The translations under genes were made by a program, and so were the position numbers. From Euwallacea fornicatus (Eukaryota > Arthropoda > Insecta > Coleoptera > Curculionidae): DNA of 64,000 nt. The notes below the pieces were generated by a model. It had not been told where the DNA came from and ran no database searches. It worked only from the letters and a program-made list of their open reading frames with translations. Positions 22,701 through 34,563 of the stretch are shown here, piece after piece. The stretch is from contig NC_089564.1 of NCBI RefSeq assembly GCF_040115645.1, positions 744,001-808,000 of the forward strand, given 5' to 3'. Position 1 is the stretch's first letter. Every line of letters starts with the position of its first letter.

Positions 22701-25700
22701 AGGAAATTTAAATAAATATTTATCCCTTCTCGGTTTGATGTAATGCCAATTTTGCATGGGGAAATTTCGTAATTATGGGGATGGGTGAAAGGCGTCGACA
22801 GTTTCCAACTTACAGGGATTAGGCGCTAGGAACGTGGGATCAGATCGAATTTTGAAAATCGGGCGACGCGAGTGGCAAAACGAGGAAAAAGTGAAATTTC
22901 TGAGATTCCGACTCAAAGAAAAACGAGAAATATCATAATCTCAAAAAACAACAAGAGAAGCGGCAGGAGGTGTGCACCCTCTATCTGGCAACAGCTCTAA
23001 ACTCGTTTAAAAAGACGAAATCGTCGCATATATATCAAACCAATTAATCCAAAAGAATAAAATTTAACATCCAGAAGATTCTTGGCCGGATCTTTGGAAA
23101 TCGAACTTGCGATGTTCCTAAATCGCGAAGACATTTGCATGTTCATACACTGAATCAAGTATACACTTGACGAGGAAATAACACTACGATTATGCGACAC
23201 CTACCCCAATATCTACGATTTTAATCCGGTAGATCACGTCGCTAAAGCTCTCGCAGTATCAGCTTCCGACCATTTTGTCCGACGCACGTACCTCATTCGT
23301 CATGTCTCCCTCTATTGCGGGGTGTTAACACATTCAATTCCAGTCGTCTATCGGGAGTAAAGAGCTATTTTTCTCTCATCAATGGACACATACTCAATAC
23401 GCTTCTGGTTCAAAAATCGCCAAGATTTTTTCGATTTTCGATCGAAGTAACCAGCTCAAATCAATTCACATCAAGGCGTGAAATGGCCTTCTCGCATGCA
23501 TACGAGAAGCGCGAAGAAGCCGCGAGAAAATCAGCTCCGCTCCATCATCGTTCACGTGAAAGTTCTCTGTCGCATCTTCAGAGTCGCAGTTGACCAGTTT
23601 GCTCATCGAAAATTCATAGACGAAAGTGGTTCACAGTTGAAAGAGAACCTTGAGTAGTTCGCACTTAGAACCAATCGCGCACTACCAGCGAAGCGGTTCC
23701 CTCACGTACCAAACCAACTTATTCGCTGCTGCTTGAAACGAACGTTCTTAAACACACACGCATCGACTATCTTCATTTAATCAAGCACAACTAACCCTCC
23801 ACTCTTCACGATGTGACTGATTTTGCAACTAAACCCATCTCTGGAGGGCAAAAGGGTTCGACCTCCATCTGTGGGCATAAAACTATGAAATTAAACGTGC
23901 TCATCTGCATAAGTTGGATTCAGCTCGGAAATCTTGTCAGTCACACCTAAAAAATAAACCCTTCCTTGTGCGAATTCGTTATTAAATAATGTCATCCCCC
24001 TTTGTATGGGAAAATAATCGTTAAAGCGAGTATGCAAATCACCTACGGCCTGAAAAACAGAGACCAGGTGAGAAAATAAAGGTACTTCCCGGTGGGGTAT
24101 ATTCAAATGTTTCGTTTTGTATCGCATAAGACTTTGTTCGGTAACAGGTAGGAAACAAAGAGGTTTCCCTGATGGGCAAACTCAGCCTTGGGTGTTGATT
24201 ATTTTCCTTTAGCCCATAGGCTGAACAAGAGCGCGGCGACTCCGTGTAGAACGGAACGGGGAAGAAGAATAAGGGAAAAAAATGTATTACAGGGATGTTG
24301 AAGAAGAGCTCACGATAGGGAAATGACGTAAGTGATGGAACCCATAGAGATAATCTGAACTCCCAAGGGCCCCTCCCAATTTCCGTGCCCCGCGACACCG
24401 CACGCAGGAGATGTTAAACAGGTTCGGGTATTAATTAATTAATTATTTTTAATTTAAAATTGATTTTTCGGCGCTCTTGCAGGGAAGTCTGTACAATAGG
24501 TTTCAACAGAATTTTAATGAAATTTCATCGGGTTAAAATTTCGTCGGAGGGCCAAATACGTACCATTTGATTTTTGGAATTCGGCTCCAAATGTAACTCG
24601 TGCATCAAAAATTCCAGATAATTTCCATTGAATATGAATTCATGCAATCTGGGCCTTTGTGCTTTTGCCACTCGTGCACTATGTGCGCTTCTACCCTTTT
24701 CATCCCAAATTGCATTCGTGGGTATTGTCCTGAAATTCGTCCATATTTTTCAACGCCCTCATATTGCATACGAAAAAACCCTTGTGTTTCGTTTACCACA
24801 CTCTAAACAAACTTAATACATTACTTTACGAACTACGTAGAACAAAATACCCCCTCATTTGTGGGAAAAATACCACTTTCACTCCCTAGGGATGCAAGCA
24901 ATTCGTTCCCTATGTATCATAAATGTGCATCATTTCTGCTTCTTTCTTCCATAAAACAGAACATTGGCCGGCGAAAAAATGGGACGCACACGTCTGGAAC
25001 AAAGTGCCTTTTACTCCCTCGGATGTTTGTGCTCTCCGCTCCGCGTCAGGCCTCAAATTTTTCACGAAAGTAAAAGCGCCCGTTTGCTCCCTTATTGTCC
25101 AAGTAACTGTTTTCAACTACAGGTATTTCCACTTACCCAGATTCCAGGAAATTGCAAATTTACTTTAAGTTCGTTCGTTAAAACAAATGATGGGACACTA
25201 AGGTAAATTGGGACAGGGAAAAATATTTGTTTGTTCATCCGCGACTGAATTTAAGAATTAATTTGAGAAAACACGTTGCCCTTAAATGTACCAGCCGTGG
25301 AAAATCTACCTTAAAACCGTGTTTTCCTGCAACAGTGTCTGTCCATCTTGTCCAGTAAGTAAGAATCGCCAAGTGTAAAATCGATGAAAAATCCATAATT
25401 AATTACGAGTTTTGATTTAAACGAAATGCTTTAAGTAATTGATAATCTAAAGCAATTAAGTACTCATCTTTGAGATTCGTGAAGTTTGTTTCTACGAGGG
25501 CCACAAGACACAGTGGACATGGGACGATATTTCACAATTTACGCACACGTCCGGTAAGCGTGCCTGCGTGCTCCACACACACACACACATAGTGCGGCTT
25601 TAACGTTGTCACTGCAAACATGCCCCCGACACCACATTGCCATGAATAAAGTATGAATCACATTGGGCACTCACCCAAAATTCCTACTCACCTCATCTTA

Positions 25701-27384
25701 TCCGCTGTGAATCGAAAGGTCAAATTCCCGAGCCTGTTCATAGATTATCTCCATGAAATTACACATTGATCTTCTGTCACTGGTCAAAACATCACGATAG
25801 TTATATTTCCACGAAAATGGAAAATGTTGATGATGTTCATATGATTTAAATTCAGTAAAAACTCGTAAGTAATTTTCAACAGCACCTACAGCTTATTCAG
25901 TTGATTAATCATCTAGGTAGAATTAAGCGATAAAATTGTCATCTTAACTTTCCTTCATTTTACCACATCGATCGCCGTAATCACCTAATTTGTTGGAAGT
26001 CGGGGAGTTGCCTCATAAACGACCAATTCTATTAAGCCACCCGATAAGGAAATAATAATGATGTTGCTCGTAATCAAGGCATATTTCACCGCGAAGAGGC
26101 GATAGATTCCATAATTGATCTAGGGGAGACTGATTAGCACCCTCCAAATTGCAATTGTTGAATGGGGGCAGACGAACTTGGTAAGAGAGAACGAGAATGC
26201 CCAAATATTTCCAAGCTGCCATAGGAAAAGCAGGTGATTTTTGCCTTTTCAGATTTTTGAGCTTTCGGATCCTCATCTTTGAATTTCAATTTCCACTCAT
26301 TTTCACTGTTCTTAATTCTGGATGTTTCCATTTTTTTAGTCAACCAAGAACTCTTTCGCAAGTATCCATAAACAATTTTAAAATTCGCAAATAAATTCCA
26401 TCGTTACAGGTTTGTCCAGCAATGTTGTCGCTGGGAAGACGCTCAAAATGAAATTTGAAGAATCCTGAAGGGAGATTAACCTAAAATAACTTTAAAAGCT
26501 TTCGGTAAATTTTTAAAAATATGCTAAAGCCGTTAGTATCGGTTCGGGTCGTTTCAGATTAGGAATCATGCCGAAAATGGAATGTGGGTCGTAACCACCT
26601 GAACTGCAGTTCAACTGTTAGTTACTTAACTTGAGCCAATTCCCTACACGAAATTATAGGATTTTAGGTTTACGGGGAACCAAGTGGGCCTTCGGGAACC
26701 ATTCTTCCCATCTGAATGTAACTTCATCGCATCGGTCAAGAGAGGGCCTTTTAAAACTGCATTAGGAGCGAGGAACGGAATTTCCCGGAAAAATTCCAAG
26801 TTGGAAATTGAAAGTATCAGAGGCGCTTTTGATGTTTTCTTATTTGGAAGAACATAAAATTTCCGACGAGAAACTATGAACATAAACACCCTTAATACTC
26901 CCTTACACCCTTAATTCATTCAGTTTGTGTTCGCAGAAAAGCGAAATTATTTAGAAAAAAAGTGATATTTTTAAGTCACGACCCTCGAAATTTTCAAAAA
27001 AACTGTTCGGGCGAGGGTCTCTTTCGATTGACCTAAAAAGAATCGACTATTTTTACAACTTTGGAAGAGAATATCGCACTTCAATGCCGCTCAATAATCC
27101 CGCTGCAGTCGTTTCGGGCACACGTGTAAGTTACTGATAGACAGGTATAAAAACATCTCAGTCTTATGACTAACCACCTGGACTGTACCTGTTTGATATG
27201 GGCTAATGAAAGAGCACGTCGAAGTAACGTTTATATCGGCCTCATTAGCCGGGATAGGCCTCAAAAGTATAGAATAGTGAAGGTCAATTGAACGAATCTC
27301 ATATTTAAAATTTTTAACCGGCGAAAATCAAAATTAAATTTTTTATAGAAGCACGACAGTCGTGACGTCACTTTTTAAATGGTT
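19773..27384. other. Long non-coding stretch, no gene recognised
   Basis: Only minor items were found: a TACAGAGTGAT TE-end-like motif at 20430-20440 and a CA dinucleotide run at 25574-25589. No open frame here shows a family motif. The stretch around 23480-23720 is GC-richer and purine/pyrimidine mixed, with a GGTTC...GAACC inverted pair (about 23628-23649), but no promoter could be defended. Confidence 0.5.
25574..25589 (+). repeat. Short (CA)8 microsatellite
   Basis: Sixteen bases of alternating C and A. Confidence 0.9.
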
Positions 27385-27410
27385 CGAGGGTAGTTTCAGA
27401 AGTGTCCGAC
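27385..27410. repeat. mariner terminal inverted repeat (3' end)
   Basis: It starts CGAGGGTAG and ends TCCGAC. It pairs with 28545-28570. Confidence 0.82.
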
Positions 27411-27423
27411 CTGAAGAAAAATA

Positions 27424-28431
27424 TTATATCTCAACATAGTCTCCTTTGAGACGGGCACGCTTTGCCCGGTGATGTTCTGTGACTTCCATATCCTGTTTAG
27501 AGCAATAAACTTGGAACGTATCAAAATAGGCATCAACCTCGGATTCCACCTCTTCATTATTGGCAAATTTCCCTCCGCCATTTTTTCAAGTTTGGCGGTC
27601 GAAAATAATCTGAGGGGGCTAAATCTGGTGAATGGGGTGGCCGAGGAAAATGTTCAAAACCAAGTTGATTAATTGACGATGACGAAAGCATGGACTGGTG
27701 CGTTCTTTTGACGAAACCAGGCCCTTTTTTGCCAAATGCAGTCGATGGTCCTAATTTTTTCACCCAAACGACGCAATAAATTTGTATAATGTTCCGCGTT
27801 TATCGTTTTTCCTTTAGAGATATAATCAATAAGCATCATCCTACGAGCATCCAAAAAAGCTCACGCCGTCGCCTTCCCTGGAGATGGAACAGTTGTTGCC
27901 TTCTGTGGAGCCGATCCTGCCCTTTGAGAGTTTACGGTTTTGCCGGCTCAAATGTGAAATGATGGTTTCGTCCGTGGTTCTGGATCGACTGAAAAACTCG
28001 ACTTTGTCGTCACTGCCAAACTTTGCCGAACTCTCCCTTGAAATATCCTCATGGCGTTGTTTTTGTTCATCTGGCATAGAGCTTTCTCATATCCAACGGC
28101 TCGGCCAAAATTCGATGTCCTCTCCTCTTTGAAACGTTTACCGTGTCTGCCAGCTCGAGCGACTTTCACTGACAGTCCTCCAGTGCAGCTTTGCGGATTT
28201 GAACCACAATTTCCGGAGCGGTCAGATCTGGCGTGTCACCGGGCCGACCAGCGCGGAGTTCGTCTCGAGAGCTGGCGCGATCGCGCTGAGACTCCGCCAC
28301 CCGACGTTGCACACTTGTTAGCCGAGCGTCACATTCCCCTAGAAGAGAATCTAACTCCGTTTTGGCGTGGGATGGACAATGATCTTTGGAACGAAAGTAT
28401 CGAGTCGCACATCGACGGCCAACTTTTCCAT
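27424..28431 (-). pseudogene. mariner transposase relic
   Basis: From an ATG at 28431 (MEKLAVDV) to a TAA at 27424-27426 is 1,008 nt, which equals the usual mariner transposase of about 335-345 residues, but the frame is broken repeatedly. Recognisable blocks in order: N-terminal helix-turn-helix remnant ending ELADTVNVSK; MRKLYAR; a QKQRHEDISRESSAKFGSDD block with the first acidic residue; IDYISKGKTINAEHYTNLLR; a QKNAPVH block where the second catalytic Asp of QDNAPVH is replaced by Lys; HSPDLAPSDYF carrying the third Asp of the DD34D triad; then VDAYFDTFQVYCSKQDMEVT and the conserved terminus RARLKGDYVE. The enzyme would cut and paste the element at TA sites. Loss of a catalytic Asp and several frameshifts rule out activity. 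The N-terminal third is markedly GC-rich. Confidence 0.92.
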
Positions 28432-28544
28432 TCCCGCAAAACCTCCGAAAGCGCTAAAAATCAACGCAACACCCTCAAACTTTAAAAACGAGCTTTAGCG
28501 GTACAGGACAACTTTCGACCAAAAGATCGCCACCTGCGTGACCG

Positions 28545-28570
28545 ACCGGGCGCTCCCGGGACTGTCCTCG
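28545..28570. repeat. mariner terminal inverted repeat (5' end)
   Basis: The reverse complement starts CGAGGACAG. It differs from the other end only by transitions. Confidence 0.78.
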
Positions 28571-30147
28571 CAGAGGGCAAAAAACCCGTGACGTTCTAAA
28601 ATATATCTTTAGGGCCCTGGCTCTGGCAATACATGAAACATGAATGCATTAAGAATATCAGAGCGTCCGTCGAACATTACTCAACTGAGGGCTAATTGCC
28701 CAGCACTCGTGAAGACTTCCGGAGCTCTTGCGAAGTAACTAAAGATTGCAATATGATGAGACCCTCCAACCAAATTATTAGTACGTGCTGTGCAAAACAA
28801 CCATTAGTACGTGCCAAAAAGGCTTGAAGGAACATAATAATCACTATTAATGGGAACAGCCATCAGGTCAACTCCATGAAAAATGCAGTAATGGCTTCTT
28901 TCCTGCAATGGAAGGCGCGCGATTAAGCAGTCAGCAGGGGTGCACCGGCTAAATGGGCTGCAGGAGGGTTATGGACGACACAAGTGAGGGGCCATGTTTT
29001 TATTGCAGAATCGAATGCTTTCGATGCACTGGAAACGGCTTTGAGATATCGATTCGCTATGAAGTGCACGTTTTTCATCGGGTTTAAGTGAGGACGATTA
29101 AGCGAAGAGATTAATTGGCCTCGGTTAACTCTCGGCTCTATTATTTTTTCGAGCCGCGCCATGCCTCTATCTCTCTGGTCAGCGTCTGCGTGCGTGCGTC
29201 GTTTCGAATTATATAATGCAGGTAATGAAGTCAAAGCGATAAACGCGCGGACATTAAATTAATAGATCTGACCCGTTCGCCATGATGCGAAGCTGTTCAT
29301 TCGGGTGGACATTTAAAAAACCTCCATGCGTGAACAATTGCATTCTATTGACTTTTCAATTACAGGAAGTAGAGACGGTAATTGCACACACACACCTATT
29401 GTTTTAAAATTAAAATGATGGATTCCATGTTAGAACCGCAATTTTCGCTACGTGTTCCGAATACATAAAGGGAAAATAAACGTAATTAAACTCGTAATAT
29501 TATAATCGCTGTTCGAGTTAAATAAACACAATGCCATTATTGGGTTTAATTAATTCCTTGTGGCTACGTGGGCACTTTTTATATTAAACAAAAAAAAAAA
29601 AAAAAAGCCGCACCTATTATAGTAAAAATGAAGAAAACGATAATACAGAGGATTGTTTTGTAGAATAATTACGATGACGGCAGAAAAATGGCTTCACACT
29701 TCTCGTGGCACGAAATAAATGCCCGCACAAGACCATTATCTGGAATTACGTTTGAGAAATGACGTTGCCAAACCGTGCTGGATAGAATTAAATTTAATAA
29801 ATACGAAGCTATAGAGGCGTCTCTTCCAGATGGCGACGTCGTTCAGTCCCTGGTGAAAAATCGAGACGTTTCTGCGATGCCTGCGGCCATTTTTCCGGGC
29901 TCCGGGCCGTGACTGTTCCAAGATGTCAGTCATTTATCAGCAGGAACGCCATAGACGGAGGAGGAGAAAACTGCCTTCAATTGAGAATTTTCCGAGCTCG
30001 TGTCGTTGGCTGACGACGACGGGCCGGTACGGCACTCCGTCTGAACCCGCGACGCGAAAGCGGCGGAACCTCAAATCGTCTGCACGAAGCTGCACCGGTC
30101 CCGGGTGCCTGAGGTCGAAACGGGATTTCACCCAGCTCGCCTCGATT
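28571..30147. other. Non-coding stretch between two mariner relics
   Basis: No gene recognised. An A17 run lies at 29590-29606. A GC- and CpG-rich patch at about 29940-30150 carries a minus-strand frame (29937-30257) with no recognisable motif. Confidence 0.5.
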
Positions 30148-30600
30148 CGAGAACCGTCGGGATGGTCTCGGACGCAGCCCGCCTGACGCTTAGAGAAAAG
30201 AAAAGTCTCGGAAAATGTTGCATTATTTCTCAACGTGGTCTCCTCGGACATCGGCACGCTTTTCCCGGCGATGTTCTACGCGCAGTTAATGGTGGAAAGC
30301 TTCGATTGGTTCAAAATACGCATTAACCCCGGGTTCCACCTCTTCGTTATCGGCAAATCTCTCTTCAGCTTGAAGATGGAAAGTAATGCGAGAAGGGTAA
30401 TGCGAGAAGGCCAAATCTGGGCGACAAGGTGGCCGAGGAAAAAGTTTATTGGTTCCGACCAGCGCGATGACCGAAGCGTAGAATGATGCGTTGCCTCGAT
30501 GGAACAAGGCCTCGCCAAGTGCGGGCGCTTTTTCCTCATTTCTTCCCTGGAACGCTGCAGTAAATTCCTATAATATTCTCTAATTCTACAAAATAGTTCG
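30148..30600 (-). pseudogene. Second mariner transposase fragment (C-terminal half)
   Basis: Minus-strand blocks in order are REYYRNLLQRSREEMRKKRP then HLA; a GNASF block in place of the QDNAPVH motif; PPCRPDLAFSHY in place of PPHSPDLAPSDY; then ADNEEVEPGVNAYFEPIEAF and a terminus with RADVRGDHVEK followed by a stop. These are the same blocks as in the mariner at 27385-28570, including the unusual EEVE..V.AYF spacing, so the two copies belong to the same or a closely related subfamily. The N-terminal half is missing. A candidate 3' terminal repeat at 30148-30173 (cgagaaccgtcgggatggtc, then tcggac) matches the other copy at about half its positions and is weak. The second and third catalytic motifs are both damaged. 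Confidence 0.78.
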
Positions 30601-33600
30601 AATATCTCGAGAACCAGTAGAAGTTCTCGTAATGTCAAATCTGCACCGGTTGAGAGGAAACGAATGCCTGAAACTTGCATTGACTCCCTAAGTGTTGAGT
30701 CGAAAATTGGGGACACCACGTACATTAAACATTACGCTTTTTTGACGTTTGGAAGCCGCAATGACTGCGCGTTTCTTATGGCCCTTTTTTTGATTTATTC
30801 CTCCAAGTTGAACCCGGCAGCAAAATCTTGATCGCTGGTTAAAACCAAAGAAACCAGTGTTCGCAATGGATGATTGTCGTCGATGGGAGAGGGCAAAAAT
30901 CCAGCGAAATAGCCAGAAAAGTGCATAATGCGCATCGGAAACGGAGCGTTCTTTTTAATTTTAACTCGAACCAGGAACAAAACGAAATTAGTGTCAGATT
31001 TTGCCATGAATGCGGTTGCTGAAGCAGGAAAAATGCTGATCAAAACAATATAATTCCAAACATAAAAAGACGAAATCGCACCGAAGAACGGAATTCGGGG
31101 GAAAAAAATTTATGGATAAAAAAACATATTTATCAGCTTTGTAGAATGTTATTGAATTTTTTTGAATTTTTTATTGGATTTCGACCTGCAAAGAAATATT
31201 ATTACAATTAGTAACGAAAATTGCACCGCGACCAAATTCGAATAAGTGCAATACCCGAATTTTAGTGTAAAATAGGTGATGAATGACACTCACGCGATAA
31301 TTACACTGGTACAAATTAGCGTTGTAATTCGCTGGTAATTTATTCGGTGTAACAATAGGAAACCAGTACACTGTGTAGTTCAGTTCCCGTGAATTCTTTT
31401 AGAGGAACTGAATTAGATTCATCAATTTATTTCATTGGAATCGCAGTCATAAAAGAAAAAGGAATTTTCAATCATTTATTTACAACATGTTTTTAGCTGT
31501 TCCCTCCTCAAAAAACAATTATTTAAGCAACTTTTACTTACAAATAACTTAAATAAATCATATTTTCACGAGACATTTTTACACCGCACCACACGTTTCC
31601 CGCCGCAACCATCACCAGTCAAGTAAAGGCTACACCACCTCATCGTTCTCCATTAACGCAATTCGAAAGAGATTACAATGAAACAATGGACCATTTCTTC
31701 GTCGTCCACGTCCAACAAAGAGAACCTTCAAACTGATGAGAACCACACTAGGGACACTCATCGTCATTCCGATTAAAGGGCAGATGTGAATTAAAGTCTT
31801 GAATGGACCCCATTTGCATAAAGGCCCGACGAGGTGTTCCTCGGTTTAAGTTGAGCATTGAGCATTATTATACAGTTAACCCGCTAAAAATATGCAAATG
31901 GGGGCCGTTTTTTGTTTCTACTCGACCCCGCAAAGGTCGCTTTATTGATGATCTTGCTAGCTTTAGTTCACGAAGGAAGTGGGAGGTGTTTTCACGTGGA
32001 ACTAAAAAAATACATTGAGGCAATATTGATGATGTCGCTTGAAATCTAAGTTTTACCAGTCGAAATCCCGCGTAAGAGGTCTTTGGAGCAACCACCGACC
32101 CAGTATCACCCAATCTTCCTCTAGGTACCTACTCTGCCCGCATTTCATGCATCTTAATTTGAATAAAATAATTTGTTTGAAGTCATAATAAATTCCGTTT
32201 CAATTCACCAAACATGACGTTTTCGATGGGATTCGATAAAAACATACATTCAATTGGTATCATAAATAAAGCACTGTATAAAGGCATCCAACAGCGCACC
32301 AACCTTTTTTTAAGAGACCATCCTGCCCCATTCATATTTATGTTAATTAGAACCTTTCGGATGTTTCGCATATTCCCATACCGAAATTAGCAGAATATTC
32401 TTGGGGCTTAGGCTTTCAATAGTCGAGAGACTATCGAGTGTTTGAGCGGGATTTTGACATTTAAAAGATAGTTGTTTCTGTCCCAAGGGCGTAAAACTCA
32501 ACTTTTACGCACCCGAAACTTGTTCAGGCAACCAGGATGGGGCGTCAAAGGGCATTACGTCATATAAAGTTAGCAGACGTTCTGATTTTTACGCCCTAGA
32601 GTCATCTCATGCCCACGTATGAATAAAAATAAACTCGGCCGGTGTTCTTACAATTCGTAAGCAGCATAGCGAAAAACTGCCATTTCACGCCCACACGTGA
32701 ACGAGTAAAGTTGCACATTTCGCTTTGATGTATATAAAAAAAAAAAAAAAGAGTTTTTAATTTTAAATTAAAGGGCACAAAGTAATGCGAGGTATCCGAG
32801 AATGGCGTGCTTATATATATTCTATGGGAGGATTCCTTAGGTCGAAATAAAAAAGTTCTAATGAAACCGAGCACAGAAATGACTCTTGACTGTAAGGGGG
32901 TTAGAGATCTTTGAAGAAATCCGCCCATAAATGGTGATTTCTAAATATCTGAAACGCTATTCAGACTACGTGGATAAAGTGCAAGTAAGTTTGAAAACCT
33001 TTGACTTACGAAATCGCCATTTTCGCGGAAAATACACGTTTTTAGAGGATATTTCTACGAAAAAATAGAAAAAATGTACGGTATGGCTCAAAATAAAAGT
33101 AAATTTTACTTGTTTAATCGGGTCCCCCAAACTCCAACGCCACTGGCTCTCTTCCACTACTGGCGGTAAATTTATGATTAAAAAAATAACCTCCCGATGC
33201 AGAGTTTTATCCATGTAGTCTGGATAGCCTCGTGGATTATGAAATTTATGGATATGGTCATGGAAACTCCAGCTCCCTGAGAACTGATTCCCAGGCTCGT
33301 TCTTATGGCGACTCCGAGAGGCGCCTCCTAAAAAACATGCACGCTATTCCCGGACACCCTGTGTAAGTTTTATTTCGTACTTTCAGCCTAAATGAAATAC
33401 TTCGGCTTGCCGATATCCGAAAGCTCCAATGCAAAATTTTCGAGGTGAATATATTAATAACAGAGAGGAACGCGAACCAAACCGAAAAACCCGTAACACG
33501 TACTGCAGTTGACAATAAGAAATTGAACAAATTTAAAAAGGAAATTAATCGGGCAAAGCCTTAAATATTAGTCAACTTCATCAATCAGAAGAGGCCGATT

Positions 33601-34210
33601 GCGTAATTAGCCTGCGACGAAAATAACAAGAAAAATGCCGTGAACACTGCTACACGATTAATTGAGCAGCTCAGCAGGATCCACTTTTTGTCGCTTAGTC
33701 ACAATCGCCTTTTTAATGAAGACGTACTAATTGGTGCCTGGATTGACGGTTTGTTTAGACGGTTTTTAGAGAACAGGATCTCTTGTTTAAGCTTAATGTG
33801 GAGGCATATAAAGTTGCATATGTGCGTGCTTACAAACTAATAGCTCAACTTGCCACTTGCAAAAAAACAATCGCCATCAGCAAATAGGTATTTGAGACTG
33901 TATGTTAAAGCACCCGAACGTCCTACATATAGCCATACCTACATGTAAAAACCCACCTTTCGTCAAATTATTACTCCTATTCCACAAAAAAAACTAATAA
34001 GTTCTTATCCATATAACCCCGTACATTGCACAAACCTATCAAAACTGCTTTCCGAATAAATTATCGCACGATGTGGGCTTATGCACAAGCCCGTAGCGCC
34101 CTCTCGTGGAGAGGGGCTGCACTATAGGTGCTTGAAAAATGCGTCCCTTCCCCTAAGCTCCTTCTCTTCGAGGTTTGCGTCTGTGCTAGCCAGGGTTGTC
34201 CATTTTCGGG
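30601..34210. other. Non-coding stretch with an inverted octamer pair
   Basis: No gene recognised. It contains the inverted ATTTGCAT/ATGCAAAT pair at 31808-31903, an A15 run at 32736-32750, and a minus-strand TACACAGGGTGTCC terminal-type motif ending at about 33365. Confidence 0.5.
31808..31903. promoter_or_regulatory. Inverted pair of POU-type octamer sites
   Basis: CCCCATTTGCATA (31808-31820) and its exact reverse complement TATGCAAATGGGG (31891-31903) are separated by 70 bp. The core ATGCAAAT is the classical POU-domain octamer. The 13-bp arms could be a binding-site pair or the ends of a very small repeat. Nothing nearby shows which gene, if any, would be controlled. Confidence 0.25.
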
Positions 34211-34246
34211 CACGTGATTTAAAGAGCCCGTGAGCGCTCACGCAGT
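34211..34246 (+). promoter_or_regulatory. Candidate core promoter with E-box and 14-bp palindrome
   Basis: Upstream of the candidate first exon are an E-box CACGTG (34211-34216), a TTTAAA TATA-like box (34218-34223), the perfect palindrome CGTGAGCGCTCACG (34229-34242) and a CAGT initiator-like tetramer (34243-34246), 26 bp from the start of the TTTAAA box. The spacing is slightly short for TATA-to-start. It is suggestive only because it sits directly before an ATG with a good splice donor. Confidence 0.2.
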
Positions 34247-34282
34247 GTAGGTATCACGCAACTTAACAATTACAGTGCTAAC

Positions 34283-34563
34283 ATGAAATTGGTGAGTTTT
34301 GAAAGGACGCAGTGAGAGATTTCACGAATTTTGCTGAACTATAAGGAAATTTAAAATATGTGAAAATTATTAATGTCTTTTTGAAGCAAGAGTCGTGCTT
34401 TATTTTCTTTTATTTCTATCCGATTTTGCAGGACAACACGATAGTTAGAGGTAGTAGCGCAGATTTGCTTAAGAGTTCATCGAAAAAAGGACTGAAGAGC
34501 GTGCTCTTAACATTTGACATGCACTACATATTTTCAACGAAACTCCCGGTATATTATTGTTGA
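34283..34563 (+). CDS. Candidate two-exon small gene, function unknown (weak)
   Basis: An ATG at 34283 in a favourable context (taacATG) gives Met-Lys-Leu and is followed at once by GTGAGT (34292), a consensus splice donor. A pyrimidine-rich tract ends in TTTTGCAG at 34431, a good acceptor after a 140-nt intron. Splicing these would join Met-Lys-Leu in frame to 43 codons (DNTIVRGSSADLLKSSSKK, then GLKSVLL and so on) ending at TGA 34561-34563, a 46-residue product with no known domain. A three-codon first exon starting Met-Lys before a short intron is typical of insect secreted and cuticular protein genes. In those, exon 2 encodes a hydrophobic signal peptide, which this one lacks, so the real second exon may lie elsewhere or the signals may be chance. 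Transcript evidence is needed to decide. Confidence 0.2.

Larger units (their letters stand above)
27385..28570 (-). mobile_element. Near full-length mariner element, decayed
   Basis: Both ends are visible. On the plus strand the element begins at 27385 with CGAGGGTAGTTTCAGAAGTG, followed by TCCGAC. Read on the minus strand from 28570 the other end is CGAGGACAGTCCCGGGAGCG, then CCCGGT. The two 26-bp ends match at 18 positions, and all eight differences are transitions. The total length of 1,186 bp is close to the 1.25-1.3 kb usual for mariners. The expected TA flanks have mutated (TT before 27385, CA after 28570). The transposase relic fills the space between. A second, shorter mariner of the same type lies 1.6 kb away in the same orientation. 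Confidence 0.9.

Noticed and set aside
23580..23625. Initiator plus downstream-element promoter (gcagttg ... agacg)
   Set aside because: The AGACG lies about 3 bp too far from the initiator, and this promoter type needs strict spacing.
28190..28205. tRNA B-box-like 'ggatttgaacc'
   Set aside because: It lies inside mariner coding sequence and no A-box is present at the right distance.
28051..28485. 144-codon plus-strand frame
   Set aside because: Antisense to the mariner transposase, whose minus-strand blocks explain the region.
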